Shown: positions 9,130-18,662, counted from the first letter of the stretch. The stretch is 64,000 bases of DNA from Sphingomonas endolithica (GCF_025231525.1 NZ_CP103057.1:3730501-3794500); one strand, 5' to 3'. Translations and numbers: made by a program. The notes: a model not told the origin generated them from the letters alone.

Positions 9130-9543
9130 GTGTCGTTCGAAGGTAGCACCTTGGTAGATTGGATCGCCTATCAGCGCTCGCGCAGCGAGCTCGGTGCGGG
9201 GTTCGTGCGCATCCTGGGCTATTTTCGCGAAGACGGCGTGAAGTCGGTGGCGGCGATCGAAACCGCGATGCGCGCGTTCGATGCCTGCGCGCTGATCTTG
9301 CCCGCGCATACGCTGAAAGGCGAGGCACGGCATTTCGGGGCGGAGCCGCTGGCGGATTGCGCGGAGGCGATCGAGATGATCGCGCGCGACTGCGTGGAGA
9401 ATCGCGATACGCCGGAGGAAGCGCTGGAGCATGTCGTGCGGCTGCGCCCGATGTTCGAACAGACGCTGGCGCTGCTGGAGCGCGAGGCGAACCCCTTGGT
9501 CGAGCGGCGGCCGGTGCAGGGATTTGGTCGGCGGCAGGCTTAG
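9130..9543 (+). CDS. Orphan histidine phosphotransfer (Hpt) protein
   Basis: Single-domain Hpt protein of 137 residues. The phosphoacceptor is the His of AHTLKGEARHFG (H60), in the AHTLKG signature of Hpt helical bundles. There is no kinase, receiver or output domain. GTG 9130 is chosen because GGGAG lies six to seven bases upstream. No two-component partner is adjacent, so it probably shuttles phosphate between proteins encoded elsewhere; in other alphaproteobacteria this role is filled by ChpT, but this protein lacks ChpT's kinase-like C-terminal domain. The partner is unknown. Confidence 0.85.
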   Translation: MSFEGSTLVDWIAYQRSRSELGAGFVRILGYFREDGVKSVAAIETAMRAFDACALILPAHTLKGEARHFGAEPLADCAEAIEMIARDCVENRDTPEEALEHVVRLRPMFEQTLALLEREANPLVERRPVQGFGRRQA

Positions 9544-9570
9544 CGCAGGGTGGCTCGCGGAGATCTCTAG

Positions 9571-9708
9571 TCCTCCGTTGGTCCTGAGTAGCCGTCGAGT
9601 AGCGCGAAGCGCGCATCGAAGGTCACGCGATACCGCGCTGCAAGGTGCTTCGATACGAGCCCTCGATACGGCCTGCGGCCTACTCGGTCTCTACTCAGCA
9701 CGAACGGG
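9571..9708. repeat. Intergenic repeat, family C copy 1
   Basis: Element with TCGATACG-rich arms, core CGATACGGCCTGCGGCCTAC, and ends TCCTCCGTTGGTCCTGAGTA and CTACTCAGCACGAACGGG. It is repeated in inverse orientation at 20.9-21.1 kb and in part at 23.03 kb. Confidence 0.75.
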
Positions 9709-9719
9709 TGGAAGTGACG

Positions 9720-10295
9720 TCAGCGCAGTGCGCGCAGGCGTTCCAAGTCTTCCGGGCGGTCGATGTCGAGCAATTCGTGGGCGGGGGCGATGACGTGCTT
9801 GCCGCTGGCGACCATCGCGCGGGCGCCTTCGTCGCCTTCCAGCATCAGCAGGGCCGGGAACTGGTCAGCGCCGAACACGGCGGGCGGGCAGGGCTTTACG
9901 CCGTCGCTCGACGCCACCACCGCATCGACACCGTCGGCGGCATCGAGCAGGCGGAGAACGTGCGTGGCGGTGACGCGCGGCATGTCGGCAAGCGCGATCA
10001 TCACCGCATCGGCGCCCATCGCCTGCGCGCAGGCGACGCCGAGCTTCACCGAGTTGGACATGCCGATCTCGGGCTCCTCATTGTGGATCACGCGGTAGCC
10101 GCGTTCCTCGAAATCCAGATCAGTGCCGTTCTTGACCACGATCCGCTCTAGGAAAGGGACGCTTTCCAGCGCGGTGACGACGTGGAAGGCGAGCGGCTTG
10201 CCGAGGAAGTCCTGCGTCAATTTGTCGACATCGCCGAACCGCTGCGAGCGGCCGGCGGCGAGCAGGATCAATACCGTCCTGTCCGCCGCGATCAT
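9720..10295 (-). CDS. MocA-like molybdenum cofactor nucleotidyltransferase
   Basis: MobA/MocA-type nucleotidyltransferase of 191 residues. The N-terminal LLAAGRSQRFG is the nucleotide-binding signature, with a downstream KL pair; ALADMPRV carries the metal-binding Asp. Proteins of this type add CMP to molybdopterin to make the molybdopterin cytosine dinucleotide used by PaoC-type hydroxylases. Its place as last gene of the hydroxylase operon, overlapping the XdhC-like gene by four bases, supports that role. CTP versus GTP specificity is inferred from context. Confidence 0.85.
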   Translation of the reverse strand: MIAADRTVLILLAAGRSQRFGDVDKLTQDFLGKPLAFHVVTALESVPFLERIVVKNGTDLDFEERGYRVIHNEEPEIGMSNSVKLGVACAQAMGADAVMIALADMPRVTATHVLRLLDAADGVDAVVASSDGVKPCPPAVFGADQFPALLMLEGDEGARAMVASGKHVIAPAHELLDIDRPEDLERLRALR

Positions 10296-11221
10296 ACCGT
10301 CGCCTGCTGCTTGTTGAACGCGCCGACCATGGCGGCGGCCACCGACAGGGCGATCTCGGCCGGGCCGATCGCGCCGATATCGAGACCCACTGGCGCGTCG
10401 ATGCGGGCGAGATCGGCCTCGATGACGCCCTCGGCGGCGAGCCGCTGCAGCCGTGCGGCGTGGCTGCGGCGCGAGCCCAAAGCGCCGACGTAGGCGGTGT
10501 TGGTCTTGAGCGCGGCGATCAAGGCGGGATCGTCGATCTTGGTGTCGTGGCTGAGCGTGACCACTGCGGTCGACGGGCCTGGCGCATAAGCGGCGACGGC
10601 TTCGTCGGGCCAGCGATCGTCGAGCGTGACGTGCGGGAAGCGCTCCTCGGTCAGGAAGCGTTCGCGGGGGTCGATCACCACCGTGTCGATGCCGAGTTCG
10701 CGTGCAAGACCGGCGAGCGCCTGCGCGATCTGCACCGCGCCGACGATCAGCAGGCGGCGCGGCGGATCATATTTGTTGACGAAGGCAGCGCCTTCGGGCG
10801 GGCGCAGCGAGCTGGTGCCGCTGTCGAGATCGGTCGTGACGGTGAGCGCCTGGCCGGTGCTGCGCGCCTCGGCAATGCGATCGAACAATTCGGGGTCGAA
10901 GCCGGCAGCGGAGACGGGCTGGACCATGACCGCGATCTCGCCGCCGCAAGGCAGGCCGACTTCCCAGGCCGCGGCATCCTCGACGCCATAGCGCTTTACC
11001 GCGAAGGGGGCGCCGGCGATGACGTCGGCGGCGGTGGCGAGAATGTCGCTTTCGACGCACCCGCCGGAGACCGAGCCTTCGAACCGGCCGTCGCCGTGCA
11101 CCAGCATGTGGCTGCCGCGCGGGCGCGGGGCCGAGCCCCAGGTGGAGACGACGGTAGCGATCGCCATCGGTGCGCCTTTCCAGGCAGTGGCGGCGGCGAG
11201 GATGGTGTCGTTGTCGGCCAT
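10292..11221 (-). CDS. XdhC/PaoD-type molybdenum hydroxylase maturation factor
   Basis: Protein of 309 residues of the XdhC family, which binds molybdenum cofactor, helps its sulfuration and delivers it to the apo-hydroxylase. The N-terminal XdhC/CoxI part shows STWGSAPRPRGSHMLV, SGGCVESDI and LPCGGEIAVMVQ. The C-terminal Rossmann-like part shows LLIVGAVQIAQALAGLARE and VVTLSHDTKIDDPAL. In E. coli the equivalent gene, paoD, also lies downstream of paoABC. It overlaps the next gene by four bases. A family B repeat separates it from the large-subunit genes. Confidence 0.9.
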   Translation of the reverse strand: MADNDTILAAATAWKGAPMAIATVVSTWGSAPRPRGSHMLVHGDGRFEGSVSGGCVESDILATAADVIAGAPFAVKRYGVEDAAAWEVGLPCGGEIAVMVQPVSAAGFDPELFDRIAEARSTGQALTVTTDLDSGTSSLRPPEGAAFVNKYDPPRRLLIVGAVQIAQALAGLARELGIDTVVIDPRERFLTEERFPHVTLDDRWPDEAVAAYAPGPSTAVVTLSHDTKIDDPALIAALKTNTAYVGALGSRRSHAARLQRLAAEGVIEADLARIDAPVGLDIGAIGPAEIALSVAAAMVGAFNKQQATV

Positions 11222-11236
11222 GATCTTCCTAGAAAC

Positions 11237-11330
11237 GTCACCCGGGACTTGTTCCGGGGTCCACCGCGCCGCGTCATCTGCGGCCGATGGGATTTAGGCC
11301 AGGTGGACCCCGGAACAAGTCCGGGGTGAC
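11237..11330. repeat. Intergenic inverted repeat, family B copy 3
   Basis: Left arm ACTTGTTCCGGGGTCCACC and right arm GGTGGACCCCGGAACAAGT. It lies inside the molybdenum hydroxylase operon between the second large subunit and the XdhC-like gene. Confidence 0.82.
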
Positions 11331-11333
11331 GGG

Positions 11334-13538
11334 TTAGACTGGCGGCAAGCCCGCCAGGATCTTGTCCAGGGTCAGTGGGAAGTCTCGTACTCTGACCCCG
11401 CAGGCGTTGTAGATCGCGTTGGTGACCGCGGCGCCGGCGCCGGAGATGGACAGTTCGCCCAGGCCCTTCACGCCGATCGGGTTGGCATGCTCGTCGATCC
11501 TCTCGATGAAATGCACGTCGAGATGCGGCACGTCGGCGTGCGCGGGGACGTGATATTCCGCCAGATCCTGGTTGACGAACTGGCCGGTGCGCCGGTCGAG
11601 CACGGCATCCTCCATCAGCGCATAGCCGATGCCCCAGATCATCCCGCCGATCGCCTGGCTGCGCGCGGTCTTGGCGTTGAGGATGCGGCCGGCCTCGAAC
11701 ACGCCCAGCATGCGGCGCATGCGCACCTCGCCGGTCGTGGCGTTGACCGCCACCTCGGCGAATTGCGCGCCGTGCGCCGCCTGGCTGTAGGTCTTGGCGT
11801 TGCTGCCCTGGCTGATCTTGCCGTTGCCGACGAGCGGGGCGTCACCGACCAGTTCGTCCAGCGGCACGCGGCGGTTGCCGGCGATTGCGTGGCCATCCTT
11901 CAGCGTCATGTCCTCCGGCGCCGTGTCCATCCGCCGCGCGAGCGTGGCGACGATGTCCTCGCAGGCCAGCGCCACCGAGGAGCCGGCGCTGGCCGCGCCG
12001 AACGAGCCGCCGGAACCCGCGGCGGGGGGCAGATCGGTGTCGCCGAGCACGACGTCGATGTAGTGCAGCGGCAGCCCGAGCGCTTCTCCCGCGATCTGGC
12101 CGAGGATCGTGTAGCTACCGGTGCCGATGTCGGTCATGTCGGTTTCGACGCGGGCGCGGCCGTCGGGCAACAAGGTGACGCGGGCTTCGGAATCCATCAT
12201 CAGGTTGATGCGCACGGCGGCGGCGACGCCCATGCCGATCAGCCATTCGCCGTCGCGCGTCTGCCCCGGTGTAGGGCTACGCCGCCCCCAGCCGAAATTC
12301 TCGGCGCCCCAATCGAGGCACTCGACCAGCCCGCGGGTCGAGAACGGCGCGCCGTTCATCGGATCGACCTTGGGTTCGTTCAACTTGCGGAAATCGATCG
12401 GATCGCGGCCGCATTTCTCGGCAAGTTCGTCGATCGCGGTTTCCAGCGCGAGCATTCCGACGGCTTCGCCGGGCGCGCGGACCGCGCCGGCCATGACCAT
12501 GTCGAGCGTGACGATCTTGTGGCTGATCTTGCGGACCGGCGCGTCGTAGAGCGAGATCGTGCCTAGCGCGACCGGCTCCATGAAGCCGCCGTCCGGGCCC
12601 TGGCTGACGACACTGTCATGGCCGACCGCGGTCAGCCGCCCGTCCTGGTCGGCGGCGAGCCGGAGGCGCTGGTGCGTGTCGGTGCGGCGGTAGACGTTGT
12701 GGAACAATTGCTGGCGCGCCATCGCGATCTTGACCGGACGGCCGATCTTCTGCGCGGCGATCGCGGCGAGGACGGCGTCGGGGCCGAGCATCTTGCCGCC
12801 GAAGCCGCCACCGACATACGGCGACAGCAGGCGCACCTGATCTGCTGCCACGCCGAGCGATTTTGCCAGGACCTGCTTGGCGACCTTCAGGATCTGCAGG
12901 CTGGAGTGGACCGTCAACTGGTCGCCCTGCCACGAGGCGATCGAGGCATGCGGCTCCATCGCGGCATGAACCTGATGCGGGGTGGTATAGACCTGATCGA
13001 TGCTGGCCGCGGCGTCGGCCATGGCCGCATCGATATCACCCTTTTCGACATCCTGCAGGCGGGCGTCGCTTGGCGGGCCCCCGGCCTTGGCAACATTGGC
13101 CATCGTGTCGAAGCGGCCCTGCTCGGGCGCGATATGGACGGTCACTGCCTTGGCGGCGGCGCGGGCGGCCTCGAAGCTTTCCGCCACCGCGACGCCCAGC
13201 ACCTGATCGTAATGGTCGATCTCTTCGTTGCCGGCATGGGCCGGGCCGAACGCGGCGGCCTGGCGCGGGATACGGGGATCGTCGACGATGATGTCGAGCA
13301 CGCCGGGCAACGACCGGGCGATATCCGTATCGAAGCCGGTGACCTTGCCCTTGGCGGCGGGGGCAGTGATCAGGAAGCCGTAGGCGACGTTGTCTTGTCT
13401 GTGTTCGTAGCCATAGGTGGCCGCGCCGGTGACCTTGAGCGCGCCCTCGACACGGTCGAGGCCCTTGCCGAGCACGCCCTGCACGCCGCGCGCCATTGCG
13501 GTGCCGGGGTGATCGGCGTCCATCTTGTAGTCGGCCAT
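11334..13538 (-). CDS. PaoC-like molybdenum-binding large subunit, copy 2
   Basis: Molybdenum-cofactor subunit of a xanthine-dehydrogenase-family aldehyde oxidoreductase, 734 residues. Conserved blocks are LDRVEGALKVTGAATYG, PYVGGGFGGKM, MAGAVRAPGEAVGMLALE, VETDMTDIGTGSYTILGQI and, near the end, KGLGELSISGAGAA, whose Glu is the expected catalytic base. ATG 13538 is preferred: GGGGAA lies five bases upstream, and the longer form adds only non-conserved residues. It is a clear tandem paralogue of the gene before it, with the same terminal LDKILAGLPPV. No signal peptide, so cytoplasmic. Confidence 0.92.
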   Translation of the reverse strand: MADYKMDADHPGTAMARGVQGVLGKGLDRVEGALKVTGAATYGYEHRQDNVAYGFLITAPAAKGKVTGFDTDIARSLPGVLDIIVDDPRIPRQAAAFGPAHAGNEEIDHYDQVLGVAVAESFEAARAAAKAVTVHIAPEQGRFDTMANVAKAGGPPSDARLQDVEKGDIDAAMADAAASIDQVYTTPHQVHAAMEPHASIASWQGDQLTVHSSLQILKVAKQVLAKSLGVAADQVRLLSPYVGGGFGGKMLGPDAVLAAIAAQKIGRPVKIAMARQQLFHNVYRRTDTHQRLRLAADQDGRLTAVGHDSVVSQGPDGGFMEPVALGTISLYDAPVRKISHKIVTLDMVMAGAVRAPGEAVGMLALETAIDELAEKCGRDPIDFRKLNEPKVDPMNGAPFSTRGLVECLDWGAENFGWGRRSPTPGQTRDGEWLIGMGVAAAVRINLMMDSEARVTLLPDGRARVETDMTDIGTGSYTILGQIAGEALGLPLHYIDVVLGDTDLPPAAGSGGSFGAASAGSSVALACEDIVATLARRMDTAPEDMTLKDGHAIAGNRRVPLDELVGDAPLVGNGKISQGSNAKTYSQAAHGAQFAEVAVNATTGEVRMRRMLGVFEAGRILNAKTARSQAIGGMIWGIGYALMEDAVLDRRTGQFVNQDLAEYHVPAHADVPHLDVHFIERIDEHANPIGVKGLGELSISGAGAAVTNAIYNACGVRVRDFPLTLDKILAGLPPV

Positions 13539-13583
13539 TAGTATTCCCCGAACGATTGCGCGTTGATCGTGCCGCACCTGTCG

Positions 13584-13689
13584 TGCTTCCCCGGCGAAGG
13601 CCGGGGTCCAGTCGCGATGTCAGAAGTTACGGCGCGCAACGCATGATGACGACTGTTTCCCGACTGGGCCCCGGCCTTCGCCGGGGAAC
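13584..13689. repeat. Intergenic inverted repeat, family A copy
   Basis: Outer arms TTCCCCGGCGAAGGCCGGGG and CCCCGGCCTTCGCCGGGGAA face each other. It lies between the two large-subunit genes. Confidence 0.83.
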
Positions 13690-13709
13690 TAGAAGAAGTC
13701 TTGTTGACC

Positions 13710-15932
13710 TCACACCGGCGGCAGGCCGGCGAGGATCTTGTCGAGCGTAAGTGGGTAGTCGCGGACGCGAACGCCACAGGCATTATACACCGCGTTGGCG
13801 ATAGCCGCGCCGGCGCCGCAAATGCCGAGTTCGCCCAAGCCCTTGGCGTGTAGCGGGTTGGCGTGGACGTCGCGCTCGTCGAGCATGATGACGTCGATCT
13901 GTGGCACATCGGCATTCACCGGCACGTGATATTCGCCGAGATCGCGATTGACGAGCTTGCCGTTGCGCGGATCGTGGACCAGTTCCTCGGTCAGTGCGGC
14001 GCCGATGCCGAAGGTCATGCCGCCAAGGAATTGCGAGCGGGCGGTGGTGGCGTTGAGGATGCGGCCAGCGGAGAAGACGCCGAGCATCCGACGGACGCGG
14101 ACTTCGCCGGTGGTGGCGTTGACGCCGACCTCGGCGAAATGCGCGCCGAAGCTCGCCTGGCGGGTGGCGGTCTCCTGCGCGCCGGGGGCAATCTCGCCCT
14201 CGGCGGTAATCCCGTCGCCGACCAGATCGGTGAGCGGCACGCGGCGATTGTCGGCGGTGACGTAGCCGTCCTTGAGCGTCATGGCGTGCGGATCGACGTT
14301 CATCTGCTTGGCGAGCTGCTCGCGCAGGTTTTCGCAGGCGAGATAAACCGACGAGCCGCTGGAGCCGGCGCCCCACGAGCCGCCCGAACCGGCGCCCGGC
14401 GGGGAATTGGTGTCGCCGAGCCTCACCTCGACCCGGTCGAGCGGCAGGCCGAGCAGTTCGCCGGCGATCTGGCCGAGGATGGTGTACGTGCCGGTGCCGA
14501 TATCGGTCATGTCGGTCTCGACCGTCGCCTTGCCGGTGGCATCGATCGAGACGCGCGCGGCGGATTTCATCAGCGTGTTGCTGCGCGCGGCCGCCGCGAC
14601 GCCGATGCCGACGAGCCATTCGCCGTCGCGCGTCGTGCCGGGCGCGGCGCGCTTGTCCCAGCCGAACTTGGCCGCACCTTCATCGAGGCAGTGGATCAGC
14701 TGGCGCGTGGAGAAGGGCACGTCCTGTTCCGGATCCAGCTCGGGCTCGTTGATGCGGCGCAGCTCGATCGGATCGATCCCGAGCTTCTCGGCCAGTTCGT
14801 CCATCGCGCCTTCGAGGCTCAGCATGCCGACGGCTTCGCCCGGTGCGCGCATCGAGCCGGCGAGGAGCAGGTCCATTCGCACCACGTCGTGATTGATCTG
14901 GCGATTTTCGGCGGCGTAGAGGAAGTGCGTGGAGACGCCGACCGGCTCGAAATAGCTCTCGTCGGGCAGCTGGCCCATCACCGAATCGTGGCCGATCGCG
15001 GTGAGCTTGCCGTCCCTGGTGGCACCGAGCCGGAGGCGCTGTTCGGTGTTGGTGCGGCGGACGGTGGCGTCGAAGACCTGCTGGCGCTCCATCACGCATT
15101 TTACCGGGCGTTTCAGCTGGCGCGCGGCGATGGCAGCGGCGATCGCTTCGGGCGCGATGCCGAGCTTCGAGCCGAAGCCGCCACCGACATAGCGCGAGAC
15201 GATGCGCACCTTCGATTGGCTGACGCCGAGCGCCTGGGCAAGCTGCTGCTTGTCCGACGACGGCATCTGGTAGGAGCCCCAGACATCGAGCGAGCCGTCA
15301 TCGTTCCAGCGGGCGATGCTGGCATGGAGCTCCATCGCCGCACTGTTCTGGCTCGGCGTGGTCCAGATCTCGTCGACGAACACCGGCGCCTCGGCCATCG
15401 CCTGGGTGAGGTCGCCCTGGCTGAAATGCGGCTTGGTCTCGCTTGGCGGCGGGGTTTCCTTCTGGTGCTTGAGCGTCTCGAAATCGAAGCGACCTTCAGC
15501 GGGTTCATGTTCGACCACCAGGCGGGTGGCGGCATCGCGCGCCGCCTCCAGCGTCTCGCCGAGAACGATGGCGATGATCTCGCCGAAATAATGCACGTCC
15601 TCGACGCCTTGCGTAGGCGCCTTGGTCTCGCCGCCTTGCTGCGGGTTGCGGGCGAAGGTCTTGAAATCGGTCACGACGTCGATCACGCCAGGAATGTCGC
15701 GCACGCTCTCGGCATCGACACGCGTGATCTTGCCGCGGCCGAAATCGCTGCCGACAAGGACGCCGTAGCACAGGCCTTCGATGTCGTATTCGGCGGCGTA
15801 GGTGGCGGTGCCGGACACCTTGAGCGGACCTTCGGTGCGGGTGAGCGCCTGGCCGATCAGCCCTTGGACGCCGCTATCGAGCAGGCTGGTTTCGACCGGC
15901 TTGCTCATCTTGAGGCTGGTGGTGGTGCTCAT
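13710..15932 (-). CDS. PaoC-like molybdenum-binding large subunit, copy 1
   Basis: Large subunit of a PaoABC-type aldehyde oxidoreductase, 740 residues, directly downstream of the FAD subunit gene and so in the normal PaoC position. It shows LTRTEGPLKVSGTATYA, RYVGGGFGSKLG, LLAGSMRAPGEAVGMLSLE, VETDMTDIGTGTYTILGQ, GSGGSWGAGSSGSSV and the catalytic-Glu segment KGLGELGICGAGAA. It aligns along its whole length with the gene at 11334-13538, which points to duplication. The substrate is probably an aldehyde or N-heterocycle; sequence alone does not decide. Confidence 0.93.
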   Translation of the reverse strand: MSTTTSLKMSKPVETSLLDSGVQGLIGQALTRTEGPLKVSGTATYAAEYDIEGLCYGVLVGSDFGRGKITRVDAESVRDIPGVIDVVTDFKTFARNPQQGGETKAPTQGVEDVHYFGEIIAIVLGETLEAARDAATRLVVEHEPAEGRFDFETLKHQKETPPPSETKPHFSQGDLTQAMAEAPVFVDEIWTTPSQNSAAMELHASIARWNDDGSLDVWGSYQMPSSDKQQLAQALGVSQSKVRIVSRYVGGGFGSKLGIAPEAIAAAIAARQLKRPVKCVMERQQVFDATVRRTNTEQRLRLGATRDGKLTAIGHDSVMGQLPDESYFEPVGVSTHFLYAAENRQINHDVVRMDLLLAGSMRAPGEAVGMLSLEGAMDELAEKLGIDPIELRRINEPELDPEQDVPFSTRQLIHCLDEGAAKFGWDKRAAPGTTRDGEWLVGIGVAAAARSNTLMKSAARVSIDATGKATVETDMTDIGTGTYTILGQIAGELLGLPLDRVEVRLGDTNSPPGAGSGGSWGAGSSGSSVYLACENLREQLAKQMNVDPHAMTLKDGYVTADNRRVPLTDLVGDGITAEGEIAPGAQETATRQASFGAHFAEVGVNATTGEVRVRRMLGVFSAGRILNATTARSQFLGGMTFGIGAALTEELVHDPRNGKLVNRDLGEYHVPVNADVPQIDVIMLDERDVHANPLHAKGLGELGICGAGAAIANAVYNACGVRVRDYPLTLDKILAGLPPV

Positions 15933-15957
15933 GGGTGGGTTCTTTCATCGAACCTTG

Positions 15958-16040
15958 CTGTTCTCCCGCGCACGCGGGAGCCCAGGGTTACGGAGGACAG
16001 CGCTCGCGACTCCTGGGCTCCCGCTTTCGCGGGAGAACAA
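15958..16040. repeat. Intergenic inverted repeat, family A copy
   Basis: Arms TTCTCCCGCGCACGCGGGAG and CCCGCTTTCGCGGGAGAA in the operon, just before the end of the FAD subunit gene. Confidence 0.75.
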
Positions 16041-16056
16041 GAAGGATGGCGCGACG

Positions 16057-17040
16057 TCATGCGCGCGTGCCGGTTAGGTCGCGCAGGCAGGCGATGAGCA
16101 CGCGGCGGGCGAGGGGGATCTTGAAGTCGTTGCTGCCATAGCCTTGCGCATCGGCGAGCAAAGCGGTGGCGGCGGCCTCGAACACGGCCTCCGACGGCGC
16201 CTGGCCGATCAATGCGGCTTCGACTGCCGGATCGCGCCACGGCATCGGGCCAAGGCCGCCGAAGGCGAGCGAGGCATGTGCGATCTTGCCGGTCTCGACC
16301 GAGAGTATGCCGGCAACCGAGACGAGCGCGAAGGCATAGGAGGCGCGGTCGCGGACCTTGCGGTAGATCTGGTTGCCCTTGGGCGGGGCGGGCAGCTCGA
16401 TATGCGTGATCAGTTCGCCGGGTTCGAGCACGGTCTCGATCTGCGGCGTATCGCCGGGCAGGCGGTAGAATTCGTGGATCGAGATGCGGCGGCGGTCGCC
16501 ATCGACCTTGAGCGTGACGATCGTGGCGTCGAGCGCGCGCATCGCGACGGCCATGTCGCTGGGGTGGGTGGCGATGCAATGCTCGCTGGTGCCGAGCACG
16601 GCGAGGATGCGGTTGAAGCCGCCGATCGCCGAGCAGCCGGTGCCGGGCTCACGCTTGTTGCACGGCATGGCGGTGTCGTAGAAATAATAGCAGCGCGTTC
16701 GCTGGAGTAAGTTGCCACCGGTCGAGGCCTTGTTGCGCAACTGGCCGGACGCGCCGGCGAGCAAAGCGCGGCTGAGCACGGCATATTTCTCGACCACGCG
16801 GGGATCGGCGGCGAGATCGCTGTTGGGGACCAGCGCGCCGATCGTCAGGCCGCCATCCTCACGCTGTTCGATCTGGGCGAGATCGAGGCGGGAGATGTCG
16901 ACGAGCTTGTCGGGCGTCTCGATCTGCAGCTTCATGAGGTCGAGCAGGTTGGTGCCGCCGGCGATGAACTTGGTGCCCAGGGTGACGGCGTGGACGGCGG
17001 CCTCAGGGCTATCGGCCTTGGCGTAATCGAACGTCTTCAT
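16057..17040 (-). CDS. PaoB-like FAD-binding subunit of aldehyde oxidoreductase
   Basis: FAD subunit of a three-subunit molybdenum hydroxylase, 327 residues. FAD-binding blocks are [13 protein letters not shown] and [15 protein letters not shown]. The loop [16 protein letters not shown] followed by GTGCSAIGG supplies the extra Cys residues that in PaoB bind an additional [4Fe-4S] cluster, so the enzyme should have more iron-sulfur centres than ordinary xanthine dehydrogenase. It overlaps the 2Fe-2S subunit gene by four bases and passes electrons from that subunit to an acceptor. Confidence 0.93.
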   Translation of the reverse strand: MKTFDYAKADSPEAAVHAVTLGTKFIAGGTNLLDLMKLQIETPDKLVDISRLDLAQIEQREDGGLTIGALVPNSDLAADPRVVEKYAVLSRALLAGASGQLRNKASTGGNLLQRTRCYYFYDTAMPCNKREPGTGCSAIGGFNRILAVLGTSEHCIATHPSDMAVAMRALDATIVTLKVDGDRRRISIHEFYRLPGDTPQIETVLEPGELITHIELPAPPKGNQIYRKVRDRASYAFALVSVAGILSVETGKIAHASLAFGGLGPMPWRDPAVEAALIGQAPSEAVFEAAATALLADAQGYGSNDFKIPLARRVLIACLRDLTGTRA

Positions 17041-17534
17041 GCGTCGGCTCCTGCGACTTCACGAATAGCATCGACAATGTTGGGATAGGCCGAGCAGCGG
17101 CAGATGTTGCCGCTCATGCGCTCGGAAATTTCTTCGTCGGTCAGCTCGGGGTTGGTGAGGTCGGCGCTGACATGGCTGCCCCAGCCCTTCTTGACCTCGT
17201 CGAGCATACCCATCGCCGAGCAGATCTGCCCCGGCGTGCAATAGCCGCACTGATAGCCGTCATGCTTGACGAACGCGGCCTGCATCGGACTCAAATTGTC
17301 CGCCGTGCCCAGGCCCTCGATCGTCGTAATGTCATCATCCTGATGCATCACCGCCAGCGTGAGACAGGAATTGACCCGGCGGCCGTTGATCAACACGGTG
17401 CACGCACCGCACTGCCCGTGATCGCAGCCCTTCTTGCTGCCGGTCAACCCGACATGTTCGCGCAAGAGATCGAGCACCGACGTGCGGATGTCCGGCTCGA
17501 CCTCATGGGACTGGCCGTTGATCGTGAAGTGCAT
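17037..17534 (-). CDS. PaoA-like [2Fe-2S] subunit of aldehyde oxidoreductase
   Basis: Small subunit of 165 residues carrying two [2Fe-2S] clusters. The plant-ferredoxin-type cluster is bound by CDHGQCGAC plus a later Cys in RRVNSCL. The second is bound by CGYCTPGQ and [11 protein letters not shown]. coli PaoA has a Tat leader; here the likely start at 17534 (GGGG nine bases upstream) gives a protein starting directly in the fold, so a cytoplasmic enzyme is expected. The upstream open frame shows no twin-arginine signal. It is first in the operon and divergent from the phosphodiesterase gene. Confidence 0.93.
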   Translation of the reverse strand: MHFTINGQSHEVEPDIRTSVLDLLREHVGLTGSKKGCDHGQCGACTVLINGRRVNSCLTLAVMHQDDDITTIEGLGTADNLSPMQAAFVKHDGYQCGYCTPGQICSAMGMLDEVKKGWGSHVSADLTNPELTDEEISERMSGNICRCSAYPNIVDAIREVAGADA

Positions 17535-17596
17535 GCAGATGCCCCTGTCTTTACCGAATTCTTGGCCCCAACGCGTGCGACTAGGATGGTTTCCAA

Positions 17597-18658
17597 ATGA
17601 CAATCGTTATCAACAAAGTGGCTGTGCTGGCCGCGGTGCTCTTGGCAGCGGGCAGTGTACAGGCGCAGGAGACGGATATGCCCAAGCCGCCGATCGCAAA
17701 GCAGAAGAGCCTGTCCCCGGTGATCGTCATCGCGCATCGCGGCGCTAGCGGGCTCCGGCCGGAACATACCATCGCGTCCTACACGCTCGCGATCGAGCAG
17801 GGCGCGGACTTCATCGAGCCGGACCTGGTGCTGACCAAGGACGACGTTTTCGTCGCGCGGCACGAGAACGACATCACCGATACGACCGATGTCGCCAAGC
17901 ATGCCGAGTTCGCCGCGCGCAGGGCGACCAAGATCATCGATGGCGAGAAGCATGTCGGCTGGTTCACCGAGGATTTCACGCTGGCCGAGCTGAAGACGCT
18001 GCGCGCCAAGGAGCGGCTGCCGCTGCTGCGCCCGAACAACGTGCAATATGACGGGCAGTTCGAGGTGCCGACATTGGCAGAGGTGATCGCGTTGGCCAAG
18101 CAGCACAAGGTCGGCATCTATCCGGAAACCAAGCATCCGAGCTATTTCGCCGGGATCGGCCATCCGATGGAGGCGCGGCTGGTGGCACAGTTGAAGGCGG
18201 CCGGGTGGGACAGTGCCGACGCGCCGGTGTTCATCCAGTCGTTTGAGGTGGACAATCTCAAGCGGCTGAAGGGCATGACGCAGGTGCGGCTGATCCAGTT
18301 GATGGATGCCAAGGGCGCGCCGGCCGATGGCGCGGCGCCAAGCTATGCCGCGATGACCACGCCCGAGGGGCTGAAGGCGGTCGCGGCTTATGCCTACGGG
18401 ATCGGCCCGAACATCGCCATGGCATCGGACGGCACGTTGATCGCCGCGGCGCACGTGGCGGGCCTGCGCGTCCATCCCTGGACGTTCCGCGCCGAGAACT
18501 TCTTCCTGCCCAAGTCCGCCTGGATTGGGATCAACCCGCGCGGGCATGGCCGTGTTTCCGCCGAAATCACGCGCTATGTCGAGATGGGCGTGGATGGCTT
18601 CTTCACCGATTTTCCGGCAATCGGTGTCGAGGCGCGTGCCGCCGCGAACAAGGATTGA
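17597..18658 (+). CDS. Secreted glycerophosphodiester phosphodiesterase (GlpQ-like)
   Basis: Hydrolyses glycerophosphodiesters to glycerol-3-phosphate and an alcohol, in the periplasm. A signal peptide (VAVLAAVLLAAGSVQAQ) is followed by the GDPD domain with catalytic HRGASGLRPEHT, metal-binding FIEPDLVLTKDD and ARHEN. The C-terminal strand RVHPWTFRAEN is also typical. The 353-residue length matches GlpQ. It is divergent from the hydroxylase operon, with about 60 bases between start codons that must hold both promoters. Confidence 0.93.
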   Translation: MTIVINKVAVLAAVLLAAGSVQAQETDMPKPPIAKQKSLSPVIVIAHRGASGLRPEHTIASYTLAIEQGADFIEPDLVLTKDDVFVARHENDITDTTDVAKHAEFAARRATKIIDGEKHVGWFTEDFTLAELKTLRAKERLPLLRPNNVQYDGQFEVPTLAEVIALAKQHKVGIYPETKHPSYFAGIGHPMEARLVAQLKAAGWDSADAPVFIQSFEVDNLKRLKGMTQVRLIQLMDAKGAPADGAAPSYAAMTTPEGLKAVAAYAYGIGPNIAMASDGTLIAAAHVAGLRVHPWTFRAENFFLPKSAWIGINPRGHGRVSAEITRYVEMGVDGFFTDFPAIGVEARAAANKD

Positions 18659-18662
18659 AGCC

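Noticed and set aside
13863..16097. Plus-strand reading frame of 744 codons opposite the first large-subunit gene
   Set aside because: The minus-strand gene is a clear molybdenum hydroxylase; the plus frame has no family motif and runs into repeat DNA.
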